From Azonexus sp. (GTDB lineage: Bacteria; Pseudomonadota; Gammaproteobacteria; Burkholderiales; Rhodocyclaceae): DNA of 64,000 bases. The stretch spans positions 20,647-84,646 of the forward strand of contig JAGOAU010000013.1 of the NCBI GenBank assembly GCA_017983755.1, written 5' to 3'. The notes under the pieces are model-generated. The model ran no database searches. It was not told the DNA's origin and saw nothing but the letters and a program-made list of their open reading frames with translations. Shown here piece by piece: positions 34,799 to 47,490 of this stretch (position 1 is its first letter; every line of letters starts with the position of its first letter). The translations under genes were made by a program, and so were the position numbers.

Positions 34799-35782
34799 AT
34801 GCAAGCTAGCTCCCTCGCCGCCGTTTCTCCCGTTTCCCAGTCCGTTCCTGCGCGCCGTTGGGCGCTTGCGGAGGTGCTCGCCCTTTACGATATGCCCCTG
34901 ATGGACTTGATCTGGCGCGCGCAGGGCGTGCACCGCGAGCATTTCGATCCGAACGCCATTCAACGCTCGACGCTGCTTTCGGTCAAGACCGGTGGCTGTT
35001 CCGAGGATTGCAGCTATTGCTCGCAGTCGGCCCGCTACGACACCGACACCCAGCGCGAGCGGTTGATGCCGCTGGATGAGGTCATCGCCGCTGCCAAGGT
35101 GGCCAAGGAAAAAGGCGCCTCCCGCTTCTGCATGGGCGCCGCCTGGAAGGGCCCGAAGGACAACGATCTCGATCGTGTGCTCGACATGGTGCGCGAAGTG
35201 AAGGCGCTCGGCATGCAGACCTGCGTCACCCTCGGCATGCTCAAGGAAGGCCAGGCTGAAAAGCTCAAGGATGCCGGCCTCGATTATTACAATCACAACC
35301 TGGATACCGACAAGGAGTTCTACGGCCAGGTCATCAAGACGCACACGCACGACGACCGCCTCGATACGCTGGATCAGGTGCGCGATGCCGGCATCAATGT
35401 CTGCTCGGGCGGCATCATCGGCATGGGCGAGTCGCGCAAGAACCGCGCCGCGCTGATCGTACAGCTCGCCAATCTGCCGCAGCCACCGGAGTCGGTGCCG
35501 ATCAACAATCTGGTGCCGATTCCGGGAACGCCTATGGCGGACACTGCCCGTCTCGACCCGTTCGAGTTCGTGCGCACCATCGCCGCCGCCCGCATCACGA
35601 TGCCGACTTCCTGGGTTCGCCTTTCCGCCGGGCGCCAGGAAATGACTGACGAATTGCAGGCGCTCTGCTTCCTGGCCGGTGCCAACTCGATGTTTTACGG
35701 CGATCACCTGTTGACGACCGGCAACCCCGACGTCGACCGTGATGATGCACTGTTTGCGCGCCTGGGTATCAAGGCGGTTTGA
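34799..35782 (+). CDS. bioB: Biotin synthase
   Basis: Radical-SAM enzyme inserting sulfur into dethiobiotin; 327 residues. The [4Fe-4S] cysteines are Cys67, Cys71 and Cys74 in [13 protein letters not shown]. Other marks: [29 protein letters not shown] and [11 protein letters not shown], with the conserved Arg in [18 protein letters not shown]. It is followed by bioC, overlapping by four bases. The palindrome at its promoter suggests biotin-responsive control. Confidence 0.97.
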   Translation: MQASSLAAVSPVSQSVPARRWALAEVLALYDMPLMDLIWRAQGVHREHFDPNAIQRSTLLSVKTGGCSEDCSYCSQSARYDTDTQRERLMPLDEVIAAAKVAKEKGASRFCMGAAWKGPKDNDLDRVLDMVREVKALGMQTCVTLGMLKEGQAEKLKDAGLDYYNHNLDTDKEFYGQVIKTHTHDDRLDTLDQVRDAGINVCSGGIIGMGESRKNRAALIVQLANLPQPPESVPINNLVPIPGTPMADTARLDPFEFVRTIAAARITMPTSWVRLSAGRQEMTDELQALCFLAGANSMFYGDHLLTTGNPDVDRDDALFARLGIKAV

Positions 35783-36657
35783 ACGCGACCTTCGTTGACC
35801 GGCGGCAGGTCGGCCGCCGCTTTTCCCGCGTCGCGGCGAATTACGAACAGGCAGATTTCTTCGCCCGCGAGGTCGATCGCCGCATGCAGGAGCGGCTCGA
35901 TTACATCAAGCTCGAGCCGAAGCGCATTCTCGATCTCGGTTGCAGCCGGGGGGGCAGCATTCCCGGCCTCGCGGCTCGTTATCCCGCTGCCCAACTGATC
36001 GGCCTGGATATTTCTCCGGCCATGTTGCAGGCTGGCCAAATCGCACGTCCGGGCTGGCAGCGCTGGCTGGGCCTGGGGCGCCAGGCTCAGGTGCAGCGGT
36101 TGGCCGGCGATGCCGTGAAATTGCCCCTCAAATCGCAGTCGACCGCAATCGTCTGGTCCAACCTGTTGCTGCACTGGCTGGACGACCCGTTGCCAGCGCT
36201 TGCCGAGGCTCACCGTGTGCTCGAAGTCGGTGGTCTGCTGATGTTTTCGACGCTGGGTCCGGATTCGCTGAAGGAGTTGCGCTCGGCATTTTCCGATGGC
36301 TATGCGCACACCCAGCGTTTCATCGACATGCACGACCTCGGCGACATGCTGGTTGGCTGCGGCTTTGCCGACCCGGTGATGGACATGGAAGTCCTGACCC
36401 TGACGTACGACGTTTTCGACGACATGCTCGGCGAACTGCGCGCAGCCGGTTCCGGCTGTGCCATGAAGGCGCGCCGCCACGGCCTGACCGGACGCCAGAC
36501 CTGGGCGAGGGCGCGTGCTGCATATGAAGGCTTGCGTAGCGACGGCAAGCTGCCGGCGACATTCGAGATCGTCTACGGCCACGCCTGGAAGGTGCCGCCG
36601 AAGCAGACCGCCGATGGCCGCGCCGTCATCCGTTTCGATGCGCCGCGCCGGAAGTAG
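35779..36657 (+). CDS. bioC: Malonyl-ACP O-methyltransferase BioC
   Basis: SAM-dependent enzyme that methylates malonyl-ACP so the fatty-acid pathway can build pimelate for biotin; 292 residues. Motif I is [20 protein letters not shown] and the post-[12 protein letters not shown]; the N-terminal [17 protein letters not shown] is typical of BioC. The start is TTG at 35779, sharing TTGA with the bioB stop, which implies coupled translation; [11 protein letters not shown] is the resulting N-terminus. bioF, bioA and bioD are not in the window. Confidence 0.92.
   Translation: MNATFVDRRQVGRRFSRVAANYEQADFFAREVDRRMQERLDYIKLEPKRILDLGCSRGGSIPGLAARYPAAQLIGLDISPAMLQAGQIARPGWQRWLGLGRQAQVQRLAGDAVKLPLKSQSTAIVWSNLLLHWLDDPLPALAEAHRVLEVGGLLMFSTLGPDSLKELRSAFSDGYAHTQRFIDMHDLGDMLVGCGFADPVMDMEVLTLTYDVFDDMLGELRAAGSGCAMKARRHGLTGRQTWARARAAYEGLRSDGKLPATFEIVYGHAWKVPPKQTADGRAVIRFDAPRRK
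36118..36147 (-). repeat. USS-like motif, exact core with both tracts
   Basis: Reverse-strand core 36138-36147, ATTT at +5 to +8 and AATTT at +16 to +20. Opposite strand of bioC. Confidence 0.75.
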
Positions 36658-36660
36658 CCG

Positions 36661-37326
36661 CTAATCCGGCTTCTGCCTGAAGAACTTGAGCGGCTTGGCG
36701 GCAGGAAACTGCGGCACCGGAATTGCCTTGCGCTGCCGTTCGCGCACGCGCCAGCCGAGCAGGAAGGCGAGGGCAACCGAGTAGGCCAGCGGCCACAGCA
36801 GCGCCGTCGCCTTGACCAGCCAGAAATAATGGACGCAGGCGAGAATGCTGATCAGGTAGACGTTGCGGTGCAGTTCCTGCCACTTGCGCCCGCCCAGTTT
36901 GCGGATCGCCCACTGGTTCGACGTTGCGGCCAGCGGAATCAGCAGCAGAAATGCAGCGAAGCCGACGGTGACGAAGGGGCGCTTGAAAATGTCCTTGGCG
37001 ATTTCGTCGACCGCAAAAGAATGGTCGAAGCCGATGAAGGACAGGAAATGGAGCGTCGCATAAAAGAAGGTGAACAGGCCGAGCATGCGCCGCAGACGGA
37101 GCAGCCAGTGCCATTCTGTGTAGTGGCGAAGCGGCGTGATGCAGAGCGTCAGCAGCAGGAAATTGATGGTCCAGGTGCCGGTCCAGCGCTGGACGAACTC
37201 GACCGGGTTGGGGCCGAAGTCGCCGGTGTAGGCGGCCCACAACAGTCGTCCCAGCGGCAGCAGGGCGACAAGGAAAAGGGCGGCTTTGAGCTGGGCGATC
37301 GGCGGGGTGGTATTTTGCGTGTTCAT
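36661..37326 (-). CDS. msrQ: Heme-binding membrane subunit MsrQ
   Basis: Membrane partner that feeds electrons from the quinone pool or flavin reductase to periplasmic MsrP; 221 residues with six hydrophobic segments. Heme-ligand histidines lie in LCITPLRHYTEWHW, FYATLHFLSFIGFDHSF and LACVHYFWLVKA, as in the ferric reductase-like domain. It begins three bases after msrP. It converges with bioC. Confidence 0.95.
   Translation of the reverse strand: MNTQNTTPPIAQLKAALFLVALLPLGRLLWAAYTGDFGPNPVEFVQRWTGTWTINFLLLTLCITPLRHYTEWHWLLRLRRMLGLFTFFYATLHFLSFIGFDHSFAVDEIAKDIFKRPFVTVGFAAFLLLIPLAATSNQWAIRKLGGRKWQELHRNVYLISILACVHYFWLVKATALLWPLAYSVALAFLLGWRVRERQRKAIPVPQFPAAKPLKFFRQKPD
36986..37015 (-). repeat. 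USS-like motif, exact core
   Basis: Reverse-strand core 37006-37015; AAAT at +2 to +5 is early, ATTTT at +16 to +20 is in register. Inside msrQ, encoding FAVDEIAKDIF. Confidence 0.68.
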
Positions 37327-37329
37327 CGT

Positions 37330-38283
37330 TCAGAAATTCTTGCGTAAATCCATGCCGGAATATAACCCGGCCACTTGTTCGGCATACCCGTTGAACGGCA
37401 ATGTCTTGCGCTTAAAGAACTCGCCCAGCCGGCGTTCATGGCTCTGGCTCCAGCGCTTGTGCGGCACGTCCGGGTTGACGTTGGAATAAAAGCCGTATTC
37501 GTCGGGGGCGGCCTTGGTCCACACAGTCGGGGGCTGCTTTTCGACGAAGCGAACCTTGACGATCGACTTGGCGCCCTTGAAACCATACTTCCACGGAACG
37601 ACCACGCGCAACGGGGCGCCATTCTGCTTGGGCATATGTTCGCCGTACATGCCGAGGCCAAGCAGGGCCAGCGGATGCGTCGCCTCGTCGAGCCGGAGCG
37701 CCTCGATGTATGGCCAGTCGAGAAACGGAACGCGGACGTAGGGCATCTGCTCGGGATCGGCCAGGCTCCAGAATTCGACGAACTTCGCGTTGCCGGTGAC
37801 GTCGCTGCGCTTGATCAGTTCGGCGAGCGGGATGCCGACCCAGGGAATGACGGCGCTCCAGCCTTCGACGCAGCGCATCCGATAGATCCGCTCCTCAAGC
37901 GGCGCCCACTTGAGCATGTCCTCGATGGCAAAGGTCTTCGGTGCCTTGACCTCGCCTTCGATGCTGACTGTCCACGGCCGGGTACGCAGGCGGTGCGCGT
38001 GACGCGCGGGGCTGTCCTTGTCCGGCCCGAATTCGTAGAAATTGCCGTATTCGGTGACCGAGGCGTAGGGGGTGATCTTTTCATCGCTTGCCGAAAATGG
38101 CCCCGGGGTGACTGCCTCGAAACGGGTGCGTTCGCCAGTCGCCGCAGGGCTGCTGCCGCTCAGCCCGAGACCGGCGGCGCCCAGTCCGAGCGTCAGGCCG
38201 CGCAGAAAATCGCGGCGCGCGCCATAGACGGCGGACGGAGTGATTTCCGAGGGAGGAATATCCGGACGGTGCAATATCAGCAT
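37330..38283 (-). CDS. msrP: Protein-methionine-sulfoxide reductase catalytic subunit MsrP
   Basis: Periplasmic molybdopterin enzyme that repairs oxidised methionines in envelope proteins; 317 residues. A Tat signal is evident (RRDFLRG at residues 23-29, then an Ala/Gly/Leu-rich stretch). The molybdenum ligand Cys lies in [18 protein letters not shown]. Other hallmarks: YNFYEFG-type segment [13 protein letters not shown], and [18 protein letters not shown]. The msrPQ pair is complete. In E. coli it answers to the HprSR system, whose genes are not here. Confidence 0.96.
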   Translation of the reverse strand: MLILHRPDIPPSEITPSAVYGARRDFLRGLTLGLGAAGLGLSGSSPAATGERTRFEAVTPGPFSASDEKITPYASVTEYGNFYEFGPDKDSPARHAHRLRTRPWTVSIEGEVKAPKTFAIEDMLKWAPLEERIYRMRCVEGWSAVIPWVGIPLAELIKRSDVTGNAKFVEFWSLADPEQMPYVRVPFLDWPYIEALRLDEATHPLALLGLGMYGEHMPKQNGAPLRVVVPWKYGFKGAKSIVKVRFVEKQPPTVWTKAAPDEYGFYSNVNPDVPHKRWSQSHERRLGEFFKRKTLPFNGYAEQVAGLYSGMDLRKNF

Positions 38284-38406
38284 GGTGTTACCTCGCGTGC
38301 CTTGTTTGCACAGTAGTCGTTCCGGACTCCGGAAAACTTACAGTCGCGTGGCGATACGTGTAGAACTGAGACAGTGATGGCTGCCAGCCGTGAGTTGGTG
38401 GCTGGA

Positions 38407-38442
38407 AAAGACAATCGCCCGGAAACGCGGGCGATTGTCTTT
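38407..38442. terminator. Long bidirectional hairpin terminator
   Basis: AAAGACAATCGCCCG pairs with CGGGCGATTGTCTTT over a six-base loop. It lies 22 bases past the stop of the CBS-domain gene and can act on both strands. Confidence 0.8.
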
Positions 38443-38463
38443 CTGGGGCAAGCGGTTGAAGAC

Positions 38464-38895
38464 TCAGCCGGAAATGTAGTGCTCCAGTTGCTTGATCAGG
38501 AATTGCTGGCTGCTGATGGTTTCCTTGACCAGGTCGCCGATGGAGATGATGCCGGCGACGCTGCCGTCTTCATTGAGTACCGGCAGGTGGCGGAAGCGCT
38601 TTTCCGTCATCAGCGCCATGCACTCGTCGAGCGTCGTGCCGGGCGTTACATAGGCGACCTTGTCGCTCATGATTTCGCTGACCAGGGTTTCCTTCGAACT
38701 CTTGCCATGCAGAATGATCTTGCGGGCGTAATCGCGTTCCGAAAAGATGCCGACCAGTTGTTCGCCGTCGAGCACCATCAGGGCGCCGACGTCGTGCTGG
38801 GCCATCAGGGTCAGGGCATGAAAGACGGAGTCGTTCGGCGCGACGACGGCGAGCGGCCGATGCTTGCCGGCCAGCATTTGTTTGAGCGTTTTCAT
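38464..38895 (-). CDS. Two-CBS-domain protein
   Basis: A 143-residue protein made of a Bateman pair: first CBS about 8-60 (VAPNDSVFHALTLMAQHDVG, LVGIFSERDYARKI) and second about 75-130 (VTPGTTLDECMALMTEKRFR, VAGIISIGDLVKETI). Such stand-alone pairs bind adenine nucleotides and often sense energy or redox state; the target is unknown. It is closest to the small CBS proteins common in Betaproteobacteria. GAGGAG is upstream of the ATG and a hairpin terminator is downstream. Confidence 0.93.
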   Translation of the reverse strand: MKTLKQMLAGKHRPLAVVAPNDSVFHALTLMAQHDVGALMVLDGEQLVGIFSERDYARKIILHGKSSKETLVSEIMSDKVAYVTPGTTLDECMALMTEKRFRHLPVLNEDGSVAGIISIGDLVKETISSQQFLIKQLEHYISG

Positions 38896-38977
38896 GTTTG
38901 GTCTCCTCGGCGAGGTTGAACGTTGTTGTCAGAGCAGTCTATCCGCCCGTGGCGCGGATGCCAAGGCCGGAAAAAAG

Positions 38978-39001
38978 AAAAGGCAGCCGCAGCTGCCTTT
39001 T
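38978..39001 (-). terminator. Rho-independent terminator of the cytochrome c4 gene
   Basis: AAAAGGCAGC pairs with GCTGCCTTTT over a four-base loop, with T-rich trailing on the reverse strand. Confidence 0.85.
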
Positions 39002-39018
39002 TCCCATGATTCGCCGGG

Positions 39019-39654
39019 TTAGCGAAGACCGGCGGCGTATTCCGCCACGGCCTTGATTTCGACATCGGACATCTTGGCGGCGATCATCCGCATCATCTTT
39101 TCCGGATCGTTGTTGCGTTCCTCGGTGCGGAAGGTCTTCAGCTGCGCCTCGGTGTATTCCGCGAACTGGCCGGCCAGGCGCGGATACTGGGCGGGCATGC
39201 CGGCACCGGCCGGACCGTGGCAGCCGGCACAGGCCGGAATGCCCTTCTTGAAGTCGCCCTGGCGCCAGATCCTCTGGCCGAGGGCAATCTGTGACTCATC
39301 CTTGGCGACGGCCGGCTTCAGCTTCTGGCTGGCAAACCAGGCGGCGAGGTTCTTCATGTCTTCGTCCGAAAGGGCGGCAACCATGCCGCCCATGATGGCG
39401 TTGTTGCGGGCTGCCGGCTTGCCATCGGCGGCCTTGAAGTTCTTCAGTTGCTTGTAGATGTACTCCTCGCCCTGCTGGGCGAGATGCGGGTTGGCCGCGG
39501 CAGCGCTATTGCCGTCGGCACCATGACAGGCGATGCAGACGGTTTCGGCGATGGCCTTGCCCTTGGCGGGGTCTGCCTTGGCTTTGGCTTCTTCAGCCGC
39601 GTGAGACATGAAACTGGTGGCAAGAAGGATTGCCATTGCCGCTGTACGGATCAT
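39019..39654 (-). CDS. Diheme cytochrome c4
   Basis: A periplasmic electron carrier of 211 residues with two class I cytochrome halves. A signal peptide ([14 protein letters not shown]) is followed by heme motifs CIACH and CAGCH about 100 residues apart, each with a distal Met in the second part of its half ([27 protein letters not shown]). It usually passes electrons to cbb3 or other terminal oxidases. It is divergent from engB; the 108-base gap holds both promoters. Confidence 0.94.
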   Translation of the reverse strand: MIRTAAMAILLATSFMSHAAEEAKAKADPAKGKAIAETVCIACHGADGNSAAAANPHLAQQGEEYIYKQLKNFKAADGKPAARNNAIMGGMVAALSDEDMKNLAAWFASQKLKPAVAKDESQIALGQRIWRQGDFKKGIPACAGCHGPAGAGMPAQYPRLAGQFAEYTEAQLKTFRTEERNNDPEKMMRMIAAKMSDVEIKAVAEYAAGLR

Positions 39655-39762
39655 TTTCGAACTCCTAGTGCGCGTTTTTGGGCGCTTTGGCCGGAACGGA
39701 AGTTACAAACCTGCTATTCTATATCAATTCTCCGCCGCCTTGGCGGCTCTCGAGAGTATTTT

Positions 39763-40425
39763 ATGCCTTTGTTCCAGCAGGCGGTTTTTCTTACGACCGT
39801 CGCCCATCTTCGCGATCTGCCGCAAGACTCCGTTCGTGAAGTCGCCTTTGCCGGGCGCTCCAATGCCGGCAAGTCTTCCGCGATCAATACGCTGGCCGGG
39901 CGTGTCCGCCTGGCGTATGTCAGCAAGACACCCGGCCGCACCCAGCATCTCAATTACTTCACGCTGTCAGACGGCAAATACTTTGTCGACCTGCCCGGTT
40001 ACGGGTATGCCAAGGCGCCGGAAGCAATCCGCTCGCAGTGGGAGGGGCTGATCGGCCCCTATCTCAGCAAGCGGGAGCAACTGGCCGGTCTGGTCGTCAT
40101 TATGGATATTCGCCGGCCGTTGACTGACCTGGATTTGCGCCTGATCGACTGGTTCCGTCCGACGGGGCGTCCCATCCACGTGCTGCTGTCCAAGGCGGAC
40201 AAACTGAGTCGACAGGAGCAGACGAGAGCGCTGCGTTCGGTCAAGGCGGAACTGGCGACCTGGGGCGATGCCGAGTTGTATTCGGTGCAACTCTTCTCCA
40301 GCCTGAAAAAGACGGGGGTCGAGGAGGCGGAGACGGTATTGGCCGGCTGGCTGGGGATCGAGAAAAAAGTGCCGGCAAACAAAAGACCCCCGGATAAGGG
40401 GGGTCCGGGGGCCAAAATGCCTTAA
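39763..40425 (+). CDS. engB: Ribosome biogenesis GTPase EngB (YsxC/YihA)
   Basis: Small essential GTPase of 50S assembly; 220 residues. G1 is GRSNAGKSS near residue 30, G3 is [10 protein letters not shown]4 is LSKADKL, all intact. The C-terminal tail ([15 protein letters not shown]) is unusual: its DNA, 40385-40411, can form two exclusive hairpins, GACCCCC with GGGGGTC or CCCCCGGA with TCCGGGGG, just before the stop, perhaps a terminator folded into the coding end. The ATG at 39763 fits the family start. Confidence 0.95.
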   Translation: MPLFQQAVFLTTVAHLRDLPQDSVREVAFAGRSNAGKSSAINTLAGRVRLAYVSKTPGRTQHLNYFTLSDGKYFVDLPGYGYAKAPEAIRSQWEGLIGPYLSKREQLAGLVVIMDIRRPLTDLDLRLIDWFRPTGRPIHVLLSKADKLSRQEQTRALRSVKAELATWGDAELYSVQLFSSLKKTGVEEAETVLAGWLGIEKKVPANKRPPDKGGPGAKMP

Positions 40426-40543
40426 CGTGGTCAAGGCACCCGCTCAGGGAGGTGAAGCGGGAGACAGCGCGTGCCATCTGCTGAGTCTGACGTGGGTCAA
40501 TGCGAAAAGTTCCACAGCGAACAAAAATCTGCAATCTGAATGA

Positions 40544-41560
<1,017 letters not shown>

Positions 41561-41579
41561 GGTCAGGCTTGTCCGGCAA

Positions 41580-41603
41580 AAAGGGCGGCATGGGCCGCCC
41601 TTT
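41580..41603. terminator. Rho-independent terminator between hemB and slmA
   Basis: AAAGGGCGGC pairs with GCCGCCCTTT over a four-base loop between two converging genes, able to serve both. Confidence 0.85.
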
Positions 41604-41609
41604 CGTGTT

Positions 41610-42221
41610 TCAGGCGTTGGCCGGCACCCCGGACTGCGACAGGCAGGCGAAGTAAAGCATCGGCCATTGCTGCGGCCATTGTGCCAGCGGCTCGCGGACG
41701 AAGCCGCTGCGCGCATACTGTTCCCAGCGGCCGACGACGTAGCAGCGCAGCAGGTTCGCCAGGGCGCCGAAATCGGCGTCCGGCTTCAGGTTTTCCTGCG
41801 CTGCGGCGATGCGCAGCGCCTGTTTCAGGGCCGCCTCGGTCTTGTCGAGCAGGGCATTGATGCGCGTCTGCAGGCGTTCGTTTTCATTGCTCAGGGCGTC
41901 GCCGATCAGCACGCGCGTCATGCCGCGATTTTTCTGGGCGAAGCGTAGCAACAGGCCGAGGATCAATTCCACCTGCTTGAGCCCCTGGGTTTCTTCGGAA
42001 GTGATCTGGTTGATTACGCCGAACAGGCTTTGCTCAATGAATTCGATCAGTCCGTCGAACATCTGGGCCTTGCTGGCGAAGTGGCGATAGAGCGCGGCTT
42101 CGGAGCATTCCAGTTTGGCCGCGAGGGCGGCGGTGGTGATCTTCTCCCCCTTGGGCGTTTCCAGCATCTGGGCCAGGGTTTGCAGAATTTGCAGGCGGCG
42201 TTCGCCGGGCTTGGTCGCCAT
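41610..42221 (-). CDS. slmA: Nucleoid occlusion factor SlmA (TetR family)
   Basis: A 203-residue TetR-fold DNA-binding protein that blocks FtsZ assembly over the nucleoid. The helix-turn-helix is in ITTAALAAKLECSEAALYRH (about 28-47), with FASKAQMFDGLIEFIEQS after it, close to E. coli SlmA. A betaproteobacterial neighbour order (argB, nucleotidase, slmA) supports the call over other TetR regulators. GGAGGGAG lies upstream of the ATG. Confidence 0.92.
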   Translation of the reverse strand: MATKPGERRLQILQTLAQMLETPKGEKITTAALAAKLECSEAALYRHFASKAQMFDGLIEFIEQSLFGVINQITSEETQGLKQVELILGLLLRFAQKNRGMTRVLIGDALSNENERLQTRINALLDKTEAALKQALRIAAAQENLKPDADFGALANLLRCYVVGRWEQYARSGFVREPLAQWPQQWPMLYFACLSQSGVPANA

Positions 42222-42250
42222 GGTCTTGTCTCCCTCCGTTATGGTTTTTG

Positions 42251-42280
42251 GATTTTGCCCAAAAATTATAGTCGACCGCA
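42251..42280 (-). repeat. USS-like motif, exact core with both tracts, at a gene end
   Basis: Reverse-strand core 42271-42280 covers the last codons of the nucleotidase gene. A/T runs at +1 to +10 and AAAAT at +15 to +19, the latter in the gap before slmA, where a promoter may also lie. Confidence 0.75.
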
Positions 42281-42907
42281 GCGTTCCGGAAGTTCGAGCA
42301 CCGAGGTGATTTTTTGATCGACACTGGGTGAGCGGCGGTAGCTAGCGCTTACCCACACGGTCTTCATGCCGAGTTTCTTGGCGGCGACGAGATTGGCGAG
42401 ACTGTCCTCGACCATGATGCAGCGTCGCGGGTCGAGCCGTTCCGCGCGCAGCAGCGTGCGGAAGCCGGCGAGCATCGGTTTTGGCTGGTAACGGACGTTT
42501 TCGACCGAATAGACGGCGTCGAAGCAGGCATCCAGGCCGGTGATTTCGAGGATGGCCTCGGCGTAGAGGCGTGGCGCGTTGGAAAAGATGATCTTGCGCC
42601 CGCGCAGGCGACGCAGGGCGTGGATGACCGGGCGCTCGAAGACGACGAGGCGGCGCAGATCGGGAAACTGGTGCGTTTCGCGCAGGAAATGGTCGGGGTC
42701 AGTGCCGTGATGGCGGATCAGGCCGAGCAGTGTGGCGCCGTAGCGTACCCAGTAATCCTGCCGGATGCGCGTCGCTTCGTGCCGGTCGACGCCCAGATGC
42801 CGCTCGATGTAGTCGCGCATCGAGCGGTTGATGTGGGGAAAGATGTGGGGGGTCGCGTTGTGGAGGGTGTTGTCGAGGTCGAATAGCCAGGTGCGACCGG
42901 ACTTCAT
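42266..42907 (-). CDS. Pyrimidine 5'-nucleotidase (HAD superfamily)
   Basis: A 213-residue HAD hydrolase. Motif I is WLFDLDNTLHNA with the nucleophile and acid aspartates, motif II lies in KIIFSNAPRLYA, motif III in KPMLAGF and motif IV is IMVEDSLANLVAA. The DxDNTLH form and helical cap are those of the YjjG/SDT1-type pyrimidine nucleotidases. It begins on the base after the argB stop. Its function as a housecleaning enzyme for pyrimidine monophosphates is inferred from the family. Confidence 0.9.
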   Translation of the reverse strand: MKSGRTWLFDLDNTLHNATPHIFPHINRSMRDYIERHLGVDRHEATRIRQDYWVRYGATLLGLIRHHGTDPDHFLRETHQFPDLRRLVVFERPVIHALRRLRGRKIIFSNAPRLYAEAILEITGLDACFDAVYSVENVRYQPKPMLAGFRTLLRAERLDPRRCIMVEDSLANLVAAKKLGMKTVWVSASYRRSPSVDQKITSVLELPERCGRL

Positions 42908-44295
<1,388 letters not shown>

Positions 44296-44332
44296 GGTGG
44301 TCTCCTTTGTTGATCAAGTGTTGCTGAGACCA

Positions 44333-44360
44333 ATATAGGGGGTGTCTTCGGAGTTTCAAG
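44333..44360 (-). promoter_or_regulatory. sigma32 (RpoH) heat-shock promoter of hsp20
   Basis: On the reverse strand CTTGAA (44360-44355), a 13-base spacer and CCCCTATAT (44341-44333) match the RpoH consensus almost exactly, about 40 bases before the hsp20 start. Confidence 0.88.
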
Positions 44361-44413
44361 TGTTCCGGTTGGCGAACTGCGCTTGGCGGGAAGCCGCGTT
44401 CGCGCGAAGCGAT

Positions 44414-44878
44414 TCAGGCGGCGCGGTGCGGAGCAGGCGCCAGTCGCTGCGGCAATTGCAGGATGGCATCGCGGTTGCTCCATGAGAAGCAGCGCGCGGC
44501 CGCCTGCTGCCAGGGTATCCAGGTCCAGTCACGATGTTCGCCGGGGGCGATGGTGATATCGCAGCGCGCGGGAAGCTGCAGGCCGAAGACATGTTCGGTG
44601 TTCTGCGTGACATTCGGCGCGTAACGATGGCGCCATTGGGCAAAAATCTCGAAGGTATTGGTGATCTGCCAGTCTTCCGGCCGGTAGCGAACGGTGTCGA
44701 TCCCTGTTTCTTCGGCTACCTCGCGGCACGCCGTGGCGATCAGCGCTTCGTCGGCCTCGCGGCTGCCGGTGACCGATTGCCAGAAGCCCGGATGGGCGGC
44801 GCGTTCGAGCAGCAGCACCTCGAGCGTCGGCGTGTAGATGACGACGAGAACCGAAACGGGCTGCTTGAACCCGGTCAT
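44414..44878 (-). CDS. nudB: Dihydroneopterin triphosphate diphosphatase NudB (Nudix)
   Basis: Removes pyrophosphate from dihydroneopterin triphosphate in folate synthesis; 154 residues. The Nudix box is present as GSREADEALIATACREVAEE with TGID following. VSVLVVIYTP at the start, FWQSVTGS and NTEHVFGLQLP are typical of NudB. It overlaps the barstar gene by four bases. Nearby aspS often precedes nudB in Proteobacteria; here a barnase/barstar pair is inserted between them. Confidence 0.93.
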   Translation of the reverse strand: MTGFKQPVSVLVVIYTPTLEVLLLERAAHPGFWQSVTGSREADEALIATACREVAEETGIDTVRYRPEDWQITNTFEIFAQWRHRYAPNVTQNTEHVFGLQLPARCDITIAPGEHRDWTWIPWQQAAARCFSWSNRDAILQLPQRLAPAPHRAA

Positions 44879-45303
44879 CTCGCCGGCAGCGAGCGGACGC
44901 CTGGGGCCGCCCGGTCGAGCAGGATCCAGAGCGGAACGCCCGTCTGACGCAACTCATCGGCCGCCGCCCCGAATACGTCCAGCAGGGTGGCGAAACCCTC
45001 CGGATCGCTGGTGCGCAGATTGTCGCTGCCGGCTATGGTCAGGATATGGCCATTGCCGGGCAGGCATTGGGGGTCGGTCAGGCAATCATGCAGCGCGTCG
45101 AAATTTGCGCCGTACCAATCGGGGAAATGCAGGGTCTTGCCGATCTGTTCGAGCGCTGCGGCAGCCATCTCCCCGGGGGCGATTTCCAGATGCCAATGGT
45201 GGAAGCGAAGCTGCCGGGCGGCTTGCTCGGCCATGTTGCGGCGATTGGCCGCCAGGTAATAGATCCCGGCCTGTTCCGCGTTGCTGAGAAGTTGTTCGCT
45301 CAT
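44875..45303 (-). CDS. Barstar family ribonuclease inhibitor
   Basis: A 142-residue protein with the barstar fold: LHFPDWYGANFDALHDCLTD is the inhibitor signature that plugs the barnase active site, with acidic residues (Asp, Asp) facing the catalytic arginines. It ends four bases into nudB and starts three bases after the ribonuclease stop. The gene order toxin then immunity in one operon fits protection of the cytosol against the secreted enzyme. It is longer than the 89-residue Bacillus barstar by an N-terminal extension. Confidence 0.92.
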   Translation of the reverse strand: MSEQLLSNAEQAGIYYLAANRRNMAEQAARQLRFHHWHLEIAPGEMAAAALEQIGKTLHFPDWYGANFDALHDCLTDPQCLPGNGHILTIAGSDNLRTSDPEGFATLLDVFGAAADELRQTGVPLWILLDRAAPGVRSLPAR

Positions 45304-45306
45304 GGG

Positions 45307-45663
45307 CTATTCCTGGATGCGCCTGAAGGAGCGGTAATGATCGTCGGTGTAGTAGAACTCGTTCGCTCGTCCGGCGACGATGCGCCGGGCGCCGCGGTCG
45401 CGACTGCCTGGTGTCTTGACCGTGTATTCACGGTAGTAGCCGCGCTGGCGGAGCGGCAGGCGCTTTTCGTAGTTGCCGAAGACAATGCCGTCGCGCGAAT
45501 AGGGGAAAGGCCCGTCATTCTTGATGAGGACAAGCGTTTGCTGTGCCTCGTAGGGCAATTCGGCTGCCGCAACCCAGTCGACCGAAACATTCTCGCGGGC
45601 CAGGCCCAGCGCACTCCCGATCGCCAGCCAGGCAACGATCAGGAGGCGCAGCCAGCTTGACAT
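45307..45663 (-). CDS. Secreted barnase-like ribonuclease (microbial RNase N1/T1 fold)
   Basis: A 118-residue guanyl-specific RNase with a signal peptide (RLLIVAWLAIGSALGLA). Catalytic residues can be placed by comparison with barnase: Glu79 in YYREYTV, Arg90 and Arg94 in RDRGARRIV, His109 in TDDHYRSF. The order matches barnase Glu73, Arg83, Arg87, His102. The barstar gene follows directly. Barnase-type RNases act in nutrient scavenging or as toxins against rival cells; which applies here is unknown. It lies next to aspS, six bases apart. Confidence 0.92.
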   Translation of the reverse strand: MSSWLRLLIVAWLAIGSALGLARENVSVDWVAAAELPYEAQQTLVLIKNDGPFPYSRDGIVFGNYEKRLPLRQRGYYREYTVKTPGSRDRGARRIVAGRANEFYYTDDHYRSFRRIQE

Positions 45664-45669
45664 GCCGGT

Positions 45670-47472
<1,803 letters not shown>

Positions 47473-47490
47473 GAAGCTTTCCGGTTGATT

